From contig OX388327.1 in assembly GCA_947579605.1 (NCBI GenBank), forward strand, positions 9,039,122 to 9,103,121: a stretch of 64,000 nucleotides of DNA. The letters are read 5' to 3'. This stretch comes from Athripsodes cinereus. Lineage: Eukaryota; Arthropoda; Insecta; Trichoptera; Leptoceridae. Below the pieces are notes generated by a model. That model was not told the DNA's origin. It did no database searches and saw only the letters and a list, made by a program, of their open reading frames with translations. A program made the translations under genes and the position numbers. Positions 1 to 27,544 of this stretch are shown in pieces. Each line of letters starts with the position of its first letter. Within the stretch, counting starts at the first letter, position 1.

Positions 1-800
1 TTTGTACAGTGAGAATGAAACAATGGTTGGTAAAACCTTGCGAGATAGAGTGAAGAATGAGGATATCAGGAGAATGAGCGGATGCGAGAGGAGTGTTATG
101 GATAGAATGCAAGTAAATAAGTTACAATGGTTTGGACTAGTGATGTAACGAATATTCGTATTCGCGTATTTCAAAGTATTCGCAAAAAAAATATGCGAAT
201 GTTTTGCGAATATTACTTCGGTAATAAAGTATCGGATATTCAGTAAAAGTACCGAATGCTTACCCGGTACATTGTAGAAAAAGTTACTGCAAGAAAATGT
301 TCTTTAAGAAAACTGAGGAGTTTTGAAATATTTTAAATTCCTATACCATTTTGAAAATTCGGCGACGGGGGGTAGAAATTTTAATGGTTGAGCAATATTG
401 TAGAAATCTAAGCAAGTCAATATTCGCTATTCGCATTCGCATTCGCGAATGTCGGCAACAAATATACGCATTCGCGAACATCCAAAATCACACATTCGTT
501 ATATCACTAGTTTGGACATGTTGAACGAATGCACGATGAAAGGATGACGAAGAGGATGTATCTATCGGAAAGAAGGGGTGTAAGGAAGCGCGAACGTCTA
601 AGAACTATGTGACTTGAGCATGTTGATCAACTTCTAAAGGACGGGCGCATATTGAGTAGGAGAAATCGGCGTGCATCTATGAGAAACTGGATGAATGTAG
701 AAGAGGCGAAGGAAATGTGTAGGGATAGATCTAAATGGCGTTCCGTTCTCTCTGCCTACTCCACCTGGGATACGCCATGAGGGTATAGATAGATATAGAT
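1..800 (+). mobile_element. Non-LTR retrotransposon 3' fragment (ORF2 C-terminus), split by a MITE
   Basis: Reading 1-137 joined to 518-775 gives a decayed reverse-transcriptase tail (LQWFGHVERMHDERMTKRMY, then RNRRASMRNWMNVEEAKEM, then DRSKW), which ends in GGGTATAG followed by an ATAG repeat. The reading continues across the MITE when one target-duplication copy is removed. Clade not determined. A related copy lies at 2533-2860 and a reverse copy at 16185-16440. Confidence 0.8.
138..509. mobile_element. hAT-type MITE, 372 bp
   Basis: Perfect 8-bp duplication GTTTGGAC at 130-137 and 510-517. Terminal inverted repeat TAGTGATGTAACGAAT (one mismatch at the right end). Subterminal sequence is rich in ATTCGC/GCGAAT. 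No coding capacity. Sibling copy at 35117-35447. Confidence 0.9.
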
Positions 801-2394
801 AGACTGGAACATGTTTTAAATGGGTGTGGATAAATCCATTTATATTGTATTGTCAGAAGAGCCCGAAAACTAATAAAATTTTTGACTTATTCCGATACTA
901 ATATTGATTCTCTCCACTATTAGTAGCACGAATTTCATTGGCTTTGACTATTTTTGATAATGCAATTATGCAAAACTTGACAAAAGAATATTTCTGTGTA
1001 CTTAGTTAAAAGAATGTAGTTTTTGAATATCTTTTCCGTGAGCTTGCAAGTTTCTGCTGCCCCACGGAGCACTCACCAAAAGTTGAGATACTTTTTTTCA
1101 CCCTGTATTTAAAAAAAAAAATATCAAAATGGAAAAGTGTTTGTGCGTGAGTCCAATTTTCACAAGAGTGTTTGTTTGAAATAGCCATATTCGACCTGTT
1201 TCATTAATACAATGGACAAATATTAATTTTATTTATGTTATCAGTATCAAGACAAACAGTAGGCATTATGAGATAAAGCATGGATACATTAAATTACTAT
1301 ATATTTTTACATTATCTAATGATACTTTATTAAACACAGCATTCAGAAGTCTCTCAGAAGTTGTATAATTTTCATTTCATGTATTGGTACATTAATGGAA
1401 TATTTTCATAATTGGATTAATAAAAACTAACTAGTTTTTAAAAAGGATGTATCTGGGTCTATGTTATAAACCCAAATACAACTTTATGTACCTTTCACAG
1501 TTAGCGAAAACTTGTGTCATGGAAGGGGAATTTGCCAGCACCTGGGATCAAAATGCGTACCTCTTATGCATGAGGCTGAAACTCATCCAGGCTACCGACG
1601 AACTCTCGTTCTGATTAAATTTATAACAAAAAAAATAAAACCTTGTATTTTATTACAAATACCAAGCCATTTTGGGTCCAAGATAATATATTTTGCTACC
1701 TAATATGGATATAAATAAGCTGAATGTCAAATATCGTTTTAGGATTTGGTTTAAAAAAAACCTTGGAAAACTATCTTTCATGGAGTAATGAGACCCTATT
1801 CAATGCCAGGGGCTCCACGGAGAATTCAATCATTTAATGCATTTAATCAGTGGAAAATCACCCACATGCGTATGATTGCGTGATTGGAAAAGCATTCCGA
1901 GAAATTATTACGTGCAATCTTCTCCACGAGAACAATAATAAGTTGTTTACTACAGAAAACAATAAGATAATGCATCTGGTTTGGACCAGATTACAAAATA
2001 TATAATATCCAGTTAGCAACAAACCATCATGTGAAACGCGTGTCATAAAGAAATGATAAAAAATACTAAAGAAGATAAATAAATTAGAATAATTACGAAT
2101 AATAATCGCAATCTCTTGAAAATGGAGTCTTCATGAGTGGTAAAATGAAATGATTTTATTTCTTTTATGGTTTGCATTTTTATGCTGAGTGTTTTTTTCA
2201 TAGTATTAATGTTATTAGGATCAAATACTGTGAGGGTTTTCTAGGTCATCAGAAATCTTAATGACTACAAGAAACATTTTTAAAACCTCAAAAAGAGACC
2301 CATCTAACTATTGTCTTTCTCATGTCACAGAGACAACTACTTTCATTTGTTACATTTTTATTTCATCTTAACATAATTAAAATACTCTCCCCTA
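801..2394. other. AT-rich spacer, no gene recognised
   Basis: Short open frames only, none with recognisable similarity. About 1440-1500 is a dispersed fragment repeated near 44685-44745 (shared run ATAAACCCAAATACAAC). Confidence 0.5.
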
Positions 2395-2532
2395 GCAAAG
2401 AATGGATCTCCCACTCTTTTTTGTAAATTTAAAAGTCTTCTTTAAGAGCAACACATAAAAGACTATCACATATAAGATTATTTCGAAAAGATGATTCTCT
2501 GAATTCGCTTTTAAAATATTTTATCTTAAAAG

Positions 2533-2860
2533 AAGAGTGTTGCGGATAGAATGCGTGTAAATAAGTTACGATGGTTTGGACAAGTGGAGCGAATGCACAA
2601 TGAAAGAATGACGAAAAGGATGTATTTATTTGAAAGAGGGGGGGTGTGAGGAAGCGCGGCGGCCAAGAACCACGTGGCTTGATCAAGTGGATCAAATCCT
2701 CAAGGTCGGCCGCGTGTTGAGTAAAGAAATTGATGTGCATGTATGAGAAACAGGAGGAATGTGGACGAAGCGAAAGAAGTTTGTAAGGATAGATCTATAT
2801 GGCGTTCCGATCTCTGCCTACCCCTCCTGGGACATGGCGTGAGGGTATAGATAGATTATA
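2533..2860 (+). mobile_element. Non-LTR retrotransposon 3' fragment
   Basis: Same family as 1-800 (MRVNKLRWFGQVERMHNERM with stops and shifts later), ending in GAGGGTATAGATAGAT. A fragment of SINE-like family A head lies just upstream (about 2395-2440). Confidence 0.75.
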
Positions 2861-3349
2861 AGAATTTGTACACCAAAACAGTGACTCTTTTCAAAATATT
2901 ATGCGTAAAAAAAAGTTTTAACTTTATCCTATTTATATATACCTATATAAATATTTTCCTATTTTGGGGTAGTTCATTGACTTGTTGAACTATCTGTTTA
3001 CTTACTCATATTTCTTATATAATCATAATAATTTGTCACTTGTTATATTGGTACACAAATAAATAATATTTATCATAGACTTAAGATAAATACACATTTT
3101 CACATACATAATAGGAAACAGTACCTATTTATTTATTTATTTACTTATTTTATCATAGTAATATTATATGGGTCGATTCTGAAGTGCAGCGCTGCGCTAG
3201 AATATAGATGGATATTTATTATTCTAATTTGATACATATCTGAATAAAAACTAGGTAGCATTTATGCCAACTTAATAATATTAATAACATATTAAACTTT
3301 ATAGTAAAAAATGTAATAATTATCTATTATAATAATAAGTGTAAAATAT

Positions 3350-3603
3350 CCCGTGGAGCACCCGTTAAAGAATTGGTCTCCCACTCTTCTCTGTAAGTTT
3401 TCGAGTGTCCTGTAAAGGGCAGGTGTTCGAAAGAATTAAGACATTTTACATCTTAAATTCAGCGATGAGGTTTGCCACCCATCCTGAATGTCTTGTTTTT
3501 ATATTGGCACGGAGAGGACAGCTTGCATGTTTTATATGCAGCTGGTCTGCTGGCTACCCCACTTGTGGGATATGCCGTGATGGTATAGTAGTAGTAGTAA
3601 AAT
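3350..3603 (+). repeat. SINE-like family A, near full length
   Basis: About 250 bp. Conserved blocks: CTCCCACTCTTCTCTGTAAG near the head, CCACCCATCCTGAATGTC in the middle, CTACCCCACTTGTGGGATAT near the end, then GCCGTGATGGTATAG and a TAG-repeat tail. No coding sense. This copy serves as the reference for the family, which occurs at least 15 times in the window in both orientations. Confidence 0.85.
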
Positions 3604-3611
3604 AATAAAAT

Positions 3612-3945
3612 AACATTCCTAATAGACATTGCTGTCCCAAATACACATAATATACAAACAACCGTTGCAGAAAAAATTTACCGGTAAATTTATACAAATA
3701 AATACCTACCTACTTGTAATATTGTTAGAATGTTTTTGAACACAGATATTTCAGGCAAAATGCTGGTATTTTGAACCCTTGTTTTGAGCCTGATCCTTTG
3801 ATATCCTGTATATCTGGATAGGTGAATTTTTCCCGGCATTAGACTGTTAAGTTTTTGTGTGATCATGACTGATCATATGGAGACTTATCTGGTTGTATGA
3901 TGCTGAAAAGTATGGATGGCAATTCTGCCACCTCGTTAAAAAAAA
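3612..3945 (+). mobile_element. Non-LTR retrotransposon 3' fragment (family B), internally deleted
   Basis: Shares its start (CATTGCTGTCCCAAATACAC) and its last ~180 bp with the longer copy at 5826-6400, but lacks about 200 bp between. Confidence 0.75.
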
Positions 3946-4680
3946 GTTTAATATTAATATTGTATATAATTCTTTTGTACGGAAGGTGTTCATATTGCCT
4001 CGAGGCAATGTCTCCCAGTAAACTTAATACAGTATAGATAAGTTAAAATACACAGGATATATAAAACAGAAATAGAAAAATAAATGTAAATAAAAATATA
4101 TAAAGTTATGAACAAATGTATATTAATGAATATACCGATGATAGTAATCCCTCAAAGTACAAGCTCCGCTCAATTTTGAGGGTACAAGTATTAAGTATTG
4201 TATTTTATGTATGTATAATTAAAAGTGTAAGATATCTTATAAATAAAAATGGATTGACCATGTATGTCACTCTATAACTTGATAACAGCTGAATCAACAG
4301 TGACTAATTGTTTTTTTTGTTGTGTTCGTATTTATCAGGAGTCTGTTTATATGAAAGAAAATTTTTGGAAAATTCAACGAAATAGTCGGAAATTTGGATT
4401 GTATTTTTGTATGAAAATGCCGTTTGTATGACAGTTTCGCTGTCACACAAACAATATGGATAAATATATAAAATCAACAATGAAGTTTTTTCATAGATTG
4501 GCCTATTTATAGAATAATTTTTGTATACATTTTCAAATTAGAATCGTTATCCATACAATTTAACATCTGTGGTTCTGAAATTTCAATTTTGAAAAAATCA
4601 TGGAAAGAATTTTTATAAATTTAAAATGAATGAGTAGGTATCAACCTCAAAAAGTACCTACATATTATATTACGTATATA
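3946..4680. other. AT-rich spacer, no gene recognised
   Basis: No coding or structural signal beyond a short dispersed block ATTGCCTCGAGGCAATGTCT (near 3993-4012, palindromic core CCTCGAGG), which recurs near 34771-34790. Confidence 0.5.
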
Positions 4681-5225
4681 TATAATGAGTTACAATCCAT
4701 TGGATTGGTCTGCAACGAGTTTGGTTTTTCTTCTCCATTCGTCTCTATTCTCCGCCAGTCTTTTCAGCTCTACGTATGAGCCACAGTTCATATCACTCTT
4801 CAGTTGGTCCATATATGCGTCTCTTGGTCGGCCTCTGGCATTTGTCCCCTCGGTCTTACCCTCCGCGATGGCTATGAGTAGTCCTGGGTGCCTGATGTTG
4901 TGGCCAATCCAGTTAGCTCGTTGTTGGCTGATTCTCTTAAGGAGTTGCCTTTTTTCGCCTACCCTGGTTAATACTTCTTCGTTTTCGACGTGCTCCGACC
5001 AATGGATCTTAAGCATGCGTCTGTAGCACCACATTTCAAAGGCCGCCAACCGTCCGCTTTCACTCTTGCTGATGGTCCATGTCTCACAACCATAAAGCAG
5101 AATGCTCCATACAAAGGCTTTAGTAAGGTTCTTCCTTACGCTTAAGTCAATATTTGGGGATTCCAATATCTTCGATTTTTTGTTAAAGGCAATCCTTGCC
5201 TGGTTTATTCTGCTATTATATTACG
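4681..5225 (-). mobile_element. Non-LTR retrotransposon 3' end (RTE-like reverse-transcriptase tail)
   Basis: A 158-residue open frame (4690-5166) reads ILLYGCETWTISKSESGRLA, later GRPRDAYMDQLKSDM and ENRDEWRRKTKLVADQSNGL. This is the thumb and C-terminus of LINE reverse transcriptases. The 3' end is a TATATA run at 4674-4684. Copies of the same 3' end lie at 48236-48480 (-) and 53905-54000 (+). Confidence 0.85.
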
Positions 5226-5304
5226 TACAGCAGATAATTTATAAACCAATCTGAGTTAAATATAATTGTTCAACATAAATGAATTTTATTTTTTACACTA
5301 TACC

Positions 5305-5678
5305 AGTGATTCCAAAAGTGGTCCAGGTGGATCCCCAGAGATCCACGGGAGACTCAACGGACTCTACGATGGCGTGACCAAAGATGGGGGTGCACGAGTC
5401 GTAAATGGGGGTCCACGAATCCATAGTTAAAGTATCGGGTATTCAGTAAAAGCACCAGATATTGACGTAAACAATATTCGGTACAAATACCCGTTACATA
5501 ATAGAAAAAGGTATTGTGAGAAAATGCTCTGTAAGAAAACAGAGGAGTTTTTGGATTATTTCAAATTCCTATACCATTTCGAAAATTTAGCGACGGGGGG
5601 AGGGTAGAAATACAGGGGGTCCACTGGAACCAGCAAATTTTTGAAAGTAGTCCATGAGAAAAAATGTTTAGGACCCTC
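5305..5678. mobile_element. Degenerate hAT-type MITE
   Basis: Starts CAGTGATTCCAAAAGTGGTC. The right end read in reverse (GGTCCTAAACATTTTTTCTC, then a GGACTACTTTC-like stretch) looks like a decayed inverted end. No target duplication found. Its core (about 5430-5610) is related to the MITEs at 138-509 and 35117-35447. Confidence 0.5.
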
Positions 5679-5825
5679 GGGAGTTTGTAAAGAGATTAAA
5701 ATTATATTAATCACTCATTGATTGTTAGGCGGTAGGTACGAAGTTCGCTGGGTCAACTAGTTTTTAATAAATGAACATTTTGAATTAGAATTTGAAAAAT
5801 TAAATTGATAATTATTAATAAATAA

Positions 5826-6400
5826 TATTAATAAATTATAGGCTCTATTATGATAAAACCATAATAACAGATAGACAAATACATCATAATAGACCCGATT
5901 TAGTATTACATGATAAACGTACCTAATCGACATCGCTGTCCCAAATACACATAATATACAAACAACCGTCGCAGAAAAAATACGTAAATATACAGAACTA
6001 GCAGGAGAAATAAAAAATATTAGGCATTCTAGGTCCGTTTATATAATACCTTTAGTCATGTCAGCTACAGGGGTAACTCCGAAATCTTTAATAAATAATT
6101 TACAAAAATTAGATTTACCGGTTAATTTGTACACTAAAATTCAAAAATCTATTATAATAAACACTTGTAATATTGTAAAAAGGTTTCTGAACACAGATAT
6201 TTCAGGCACAATGCTGGTATTTTGATCCCGCGTTTTGAGCCTAATCCTTTGATATCCTGTATATCTGGATAGGTGAATTTTTCCCAGCATTAGACTGTTA
6301 AGTTTTTGTGTGATCATGACTGATCATATGGAGACTTATCTGGTTGTATAATGCTGAGAAGTGTGGATGGCAATTCTGCCGCCGCGTTAAAAAACCCTAA
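5826..6400 (+). mobile_element. Non-LTR retrotransposon 3' fragment (family B)
   Basis: Translates in part to DRQIHHNRPDLVLHDKR, then after a one-base shift DIAVPNTHNIQTTVAEKI and IPLVMSATGVTPKSL, a C-terminal motif set common in LINE polyproteins. A reverse copy with the same reading lies at 47135-47780. Confidence 0.85.
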
Positions 6401-7233
6401 GTCATCTCAGTCATTGTGTTTATGACTTGTATGATGTTTACAGCTTATTATTATAGATACCTACACATATACATCTAATAATATTATTGTTTGGAATATT
6501 TTACCACACCATAATCTAAATACAGAAGTAAATAGGTTTGAACAAATTATTCCATTGAGTTTCTGAATTCAGATTTTTTTCTATATGGAGGTATACATTA
6601 ATTACTTAATTAATGAAGTTAATAAAGTGGTTGACTTAAAAATCTGTAATCGTATCTAGGATATATTTGGATTTATATCAAATCCAGATTTATCTTATAA
6701 AAACTTATAAAAAAAACATTTAAAAAATCAATAAAGGACTTATTAATTTCTGATAAAGAAGATTGCCTTAAATTAAGCCTGTTACTTTCTTAAATCTCAA
6801 CCCCCTGCCCCCCCATCGCTAAATTATTAAGTAAATAAAATACCTATCAATTTTTTTCATAAATATTACTGATAAAACAATATGTACTCACGGACGTAGC
6901 CAAGGGGAGGGTTTTAGGGGTTCAAACCGCCCGAATTTTTTTTTTTACATATTTCATGTAATATATAGGTTAGGATTGCATGATATTTCGGTAGTTTTAT
7001 TTTCTTGAACCCCCCCTCCCCCCGATATTAAAACCTGGCTACGCTCGTGTACAGACTATTAAATTAAAACTATTATTGAAACATATCCCCCAGTCTCGTG
7101 TAAAGGAGGGTTTTTAATTAACTTTTTAATCCATTAATCATTGGTGTCCAATGTCGATTATGAGATAAATAACAAAAAAAAGGAAATTTTCATCTACTTG
7201 TTGTATGACCCTTGTTTTTTTTTTTAATTTCAG
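6401..7233. other. Intron or upstream sequence of Aldh1l1, no exon found
   Basis: AT-rich. It ends in a pyrimidine tract and CAG acceptor at 7233. No coding match to the missing first ~75 residues of Aldh1l1. Confidence 0.5.
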
Positions 7234-22989
<15,756 letters not shown>

Positions 22990-23242
22990 TAGAAGACTAC
23001 AGTGACAAAATATCATTACCAAAAAATATTAAAACTCAATGTTATATCCTAACACGATTATTTAAGCACTAATCTTATAGAGTCTGAAACAATTTAAAAA
23101 TATACATATTAATTGCTAAACAAATCTATTTTCAGTCAAACACAAATAGTTAAAATTAAATATGTTAAAATTTGTAATATAACTACTCTAATATGGGATA
23201 TTTTGTTTGAATTTGAGGTAGTCAGTACCTAATGGTTAGATC

Positions 23243-23248
23243 AATAAA
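23243..23248 (+). promoter_or_regulatory. Candidate Aldh1l1 polyadenylation signal AATAAA
   Basis: A canonical AATAAA lies about 250 bp after the Aldh1l1 stop codon on the same strand. It is the first canonical hexamer after the stop that I see. The assignment is inference. Confidence 0.4.
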
Positions 23249-23249
23249 A

Positions 23250-24414
23250 GATTCCAAGTTTGATTCCTCCCAATGCCAATCTACTTTACCTTCACAACAA
23301 AAGTGTATTGGATAGTGTGAGGGTTTTTCAGATGTATTTGAAAAAGAAAAATCTTTAATTTTATTGTTTTTAACTCAATTAAAATGAAAAATAGATTTAT
23401 CCTTCAGTTATTTTTTACTTAAAAACCATGTTACCAGTGTAAGATAAATAGTTTTAAGGTTTATAAAGAGTGTATTTTCACAGGTGAATATGTCAACTAC
23501 CAAACACATCATAATCCAATGTTTCTGTAAATTATTTATTGTTCAAATGCTGAGATCACACTTACTCGATGAATGATATGAACAAATGTTCTTCGCTGTA
23601 CATTGGTTACAATATCAATCATTATCTCGATTATCAATCATTGTCTCAGCGAAAAGGCTTTCTAGCTGTCATGCCAATGTATGTTTATTATAGCTATAAA
23701 TAAATAAATTAAGCAGTTCCAAAAATCAACAATTATAGAAAAAAAGACATCTAACTAATTGTTTATGATTTACTTTTCCACATTGCTAAAGAGAGGACAG
23801 AGAGAAAGAACATTTGTTTGCATTGTTCATTCAGTAAGTTTGGACACATCCGAAGGCAAGACACCTGATAGCAAGTTAATTATTCTAGTAAGCAATCACT
23901 TAGTTTTAATTACTCATTCGTGCAGTGGATCCAGTTATACTTAATTTCAAAATTATATTTGAAATATCTATTTTTAAATATTTTTTATCCAACGTATTAT
24001 TATACAATGTATGTTATTCGTTTTAATGTTTATAATATTTTTACTTATTAATTGTTTTGAATAATTCATAAAGAATTATCTTAATCATTATTTATTTTAT
24101 ATATTTGTATATTTTATTGCATATTTCTCTAATTTAATCACAAATTAAGACTATTTTGAATTTAACTATGCGCATATATAAAATATTTTAATTATTTTGT
24201 TAAATAGAAAATTTAATGTCTGTGTTGGTTTTGCTTATGATAATTATTATATTTTGGGAACAATTTACTTAATTTTTACGTAAATATTAACTATTATATG
24301 TTTTTATTATAAAACATTACCTATATGTATTTTACTCTATTAATAAATTTAAAAATGTTATATTTTACTGTGATTTTTATTTAAGTGTCATTTTCTTCGC
24401 GTTTTTTTTTTATA
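23250..24414. other. AT-rich intergenic spacer
   Basis: Between Aldh1l1 and NDUFA7. About 23590-23710 resembles the tail of family B in reverse. No gene seen. Confidence 0.5.
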
Positions 24415-24490
24415 TTTATACTATACTATACCCTCACGCCGTGTTCAAGTGGGGTAGGCAGAGAGAACGGAATGCCATTTATTTAACGGT
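24415..24490 (-). repeat. Non-LTR retrotransposon 3' tail fragment
   Basis: Reverse of the tail seen at 740-800 (ATACTATACCCTCACGCC ... GTGGGGTAGGCAGAGAG). Confidence 0.6.
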
Positions 24491-24665
24491 GCTAAAAATC
24501 TAAAAGAATGTATGATAATTTTATTCTTCTTTCCCGAAACATTCCCATTTGTGAACACTAGAAAACTTGCATAAAGAGTCATGGCAGACCATGGAAAAAC
24601 AACAAAAAGAAAAAAGGTTAAGAAACAGAATGAAATATAATTCGCTGCTAAAAATCAAAAAAACG

Positions 24666-24671
24666 TTTATT
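24666..24671 (-). promoter_or_regulatory. Candidate NDUFA7 polyadenylation signal
   Basis: AATAAA on the - strand, about 125 bp downstream of the NDUFA7 stop. Position and strand fit; usage is inferred. Confidence 0.4.
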
Positions 24672-24796
24672 TAACATATTTATATACAGTCTACAACCAT
24701 TCTCAGATTTATTTAAACTTCATTTACCGAAAGCAGAATCAAGTGCCAAGTTCAAAATAAAGAAATTATTGCTAAATTACTTGAATTATAAATAAA

Positions 24797-26426
24797 TTAG
24801 TAGTGATGGTCCCAGTGCCAAACCTTGCCGGGTGTAGGAGACTTGTTGGATACCTCTCCTCTGAAAAACAATATATTCATTAGCTTTCAATTAAATATTG
24901 CAACTAGTCCACTAGCCATCCCATTTTTGGAAGAAGTCCTGACTATATAAATAGAAAATATATTATTTTCATGATCTATTCGATCAATAAATTTCTTATA
25001 CATTTGTGAGAATTCTATCTATCTATTTCACCATATGGTATTTCCTACAAAAGCGGAAGCTTTCAATAAATTGCACATAAAAAACATAACCAATAAACTT
25101 TTTCATCTAATGAACATCAAACAAGGGAATCACTCTGTACATAAAGGAGGATTGTAATTAATGGTGGATAGATTGATACATGGTAGTCACGATCCAAAAA
25201 ACTGAGGGGTCGATGGAGAAGAAGAAAGAAACATACAGGTTGTCCTCTCTTTACCATTAAAAAATTAAGATATTTATGATACTTGAAGTATTGAAATATT
25301 CAATATCTTATGTGAAATGTTTTGTGAAAAAACTACACAAAAATAATAAAAATTACCCTGTGGCAGCTGAGGCTTCAAGCAGAGCCTGTTCTACGTGAAC
25401 ATCAATTGGTGGTTTCACTTCCCTTCTCGCATCACGGGCACAATAATAATTGTTGGAAAGTCTGAAAAAAAAAACATAAATAACGCATGACATATATGAA
25501 TAATTCACACAGATCAAACTATGATACACTAAGATTTTATTACAAATACTGAAGCGATGATACACAATGTGTAATGCACCAAACACATAAACCTGTATTA
25601 CCCACACCCAGAACATTTTGAAAAATTCAATCTTCGTTTTGCCCAGTTGGGTTACAGCATATCTTTTCATAGTCATGGTGATGACCATAATTTTTACACA
25701 GGGTGTGGTGCTATCGTATTGACGCTTTGTTATATTATGTAATACAGACATAAACTTTTTTTATAAAAATGGCAACTATCGCTATGACTATGAAAAGATA
25801 AACAATAGACCAGCTGATTGGGAAACGACCCAAAATTTTGTGACTCAAAAGCAAGAGTGTTACTTGCACGACACACTAGTCAGAACAAATGGGTAAAGTA
25901 TTGATTGTTAAAAAAATATTAAGTGTTTGCTGTTTACAGATATCATTCATGGTTGGATAAAGTCTAGAAATGTCACTTCAAACAAGCACTCTTCGAATCT
26001 CCAGCTGCCTATAAGATCTTTTTTTTACAATTCAACACGAAATCTCAAAAGTAAATCATGATCCCTAATAAAAAAAACTATGAATAATTATCTTCTTCCT
26101 TAATATACAATATATTGTCAATATTTACACGATGCTTATAGACAACAAACTAACCCATGGCAAGGTCCATCTGGGATGTCTGGTGGTGGCTGAGTTCTTG
26201 GAGAAACATCTGCCTCATGCCTTAGCGCAGTTTTGTGATTTCTCTAAAATTAAAACAATCATACAGATAACATTATAATTATAGATGTCAAAGTAGCCTA
26301 ACCAAAAATATTACGTAATTTAATAAATAACCATATTAAATAAATATAGCAGTTACTTACACCCAGGAGAAAATTTCTCCATAACTGTAAAGGGTAACTG
26401 ATATCTCTCGGAACGACTTTTGGCAT
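24797..26426 (-). CDS. NDUFA7: NADH dehydrogenase (ubiquinone) 1 alpha subcomplex subunit 7 (B14.5a), complete
   Basis: Exons on the - strand: 26361-26426 (22 codons from ATG), 26155-26243, 25357-25461, 24797-24860 (ends Tyr-stop). All introns are GT-AG and the phases join cleanly to 107 residues. The family is a small accessory subunit of mitochondrial complex I. Diagnostic stretches are TQPPPDIPDGP, then LSNNYYCARDARREVKPP, which matches the conserved LSNNYYCxRDxRRE block of the family, and a C-terminal TPGKVWHWD. Length is close to the human protein (113). The start is the only ATG in exon 1 that gives this frame. The gene is convergent with Aldh1l1. The third intron is short (~500 bp); the middle intron carries a tRNA-derived SINE with a nested MITE. 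Confidence 0.93.
25487..25885 (-). repeat. tRNA-derived SINE, interrupted
   Basis: Same family as 37344-37568, in reverse, in the second NDUFA7 intron. It is split by a 137-bp TIR element at 25662-25798. The head (GTGACTCAAAAGCAAGAGTG) lies right of the insert. Confidence 0.75.
25662..25798. mobile_element. Tc1/mariner-type MITE, 137 bp, nested in a SINE
   Basis: Ends TCTTTTCATAGTCAT and its reverse complement, flanked by TA on both sides (25660-25661, 25799-25800). No coding capacity. Confidence 0.75.
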
Positions 26427-27025
26427 TCTGTAAATCAGTAACGAAAATTTCTGGTCACAAAAATTTCACAAAACGCAACTGTCAAAGTGTCAAATATCAT
26501 TGACAGTCAACTTTCAGTGCTACCAGAATAAAAAAACACAAATGGTTAAAATATTGCTTATGGATTTTGGTTTGACAAGACAACAAATACCGCGAAGTGT
26601 CAACAAAAAAATTTCAAAAGAAAATCCGGGATATTATTGTTTTCTCGTAAGTTGCGCAAATTTTTAACTCAGAACTATTTCTGGTAGGTAGTGGTTTATC
26701 CAGCTATACATTTTGTAACCTTCGACTTCTCCCAGCTGTAAGTAACATTATATTCCTTTATTGAAATTACCAATTTTATTGCCTTCATCAAGACGTTTCT
26801 AACTAGTGTGTTCGTATTTTATACATTTGTATTGTATTCAATTTTAATATCATATTTATTTTTTTTGGCTTCTATAATTAAATAATCTTTTTGCTAAATC
26901 ACTAATCTTCTGCTTAACCAAAAAAGTAATGTTCTGCTTCTAATGTTTTTGTGGCGAGTTCCATAAAAATGAAAAAGATTTTTAATTTTCGATTGATGGA
27001 AAGAAGTATGTAAATATAAAACATA
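26427..27025. other. Upstream region of NDUFA7
   Basis: No TATA box or other promoter element could be assigned. No repeat recognised before ~27026. Confidence 0.4.
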
Positions 27026-27100
27026 ATGTTCCGTCCTCTCTGCCTATCCCACATGGGATACGGTATGAGGATATAGTATAGTAGTACAATAACTATGAAT
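27026..27100 (+). repeat. Non-LTR retrotransposon or SINE 3' tail
   Basis: GTTCCGTCCTCTCTGCCTAT ... CCACATGGGATACGGTATGA, then a TATAG-type tail; the shared tail of the LINE at 1-800 and family A. Confidence 0.55.
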
Positions 27101-27150
27101 CTCAAAAGATTCTGAGTATTTGGTGTTGTCTAGTTACAGTCCCTCTAGTC

Positions 27151-27330
27151 CAGTGTTTCCCAACCTTCTTTATGGTGCCCCACCGTAGTCTTTTCAAAAG
27201 TCATATGCCCCACCGGCCTCTTTTTTAATTAAATAGTTGTTAAATTTTCAAAACATATATTATAACTGAAATTATTATAGAACGCGGTGCCCCACCTCTG
27301 AGGTGTGATGCCCCACTGTAGGAAACACTG
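27151..27330. mobile_element. hAT-type MITE, 180 bp
   Basis: Perfect 8-bp duplication CTCTAGTC at 27143-27150 and 27331-27338. Left end CAGTGTTTCCCAACC and right end GGAAACACTG. Subterminal repeats TGCCCCAC on both sides. Confidence 0.92.
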
Positions 27331-27544
27331 CTCTAGTCCTAAACATCTTATAAACCTAGGATTTCGAAGCTAGATCTTGAGTTGGGAATGACTCCATCTC
27401 TACCCAGTCTAACTATTTATTTTTAACAAGTAATTTATGACGTGATTTATGTTTAAATAATGATATTTTTATAGCTATAATGACACACATAACGGCATTT
27501 TGAGGAAAAACTATTAACTCATTTACAACGAAGCTGGTGGCATA

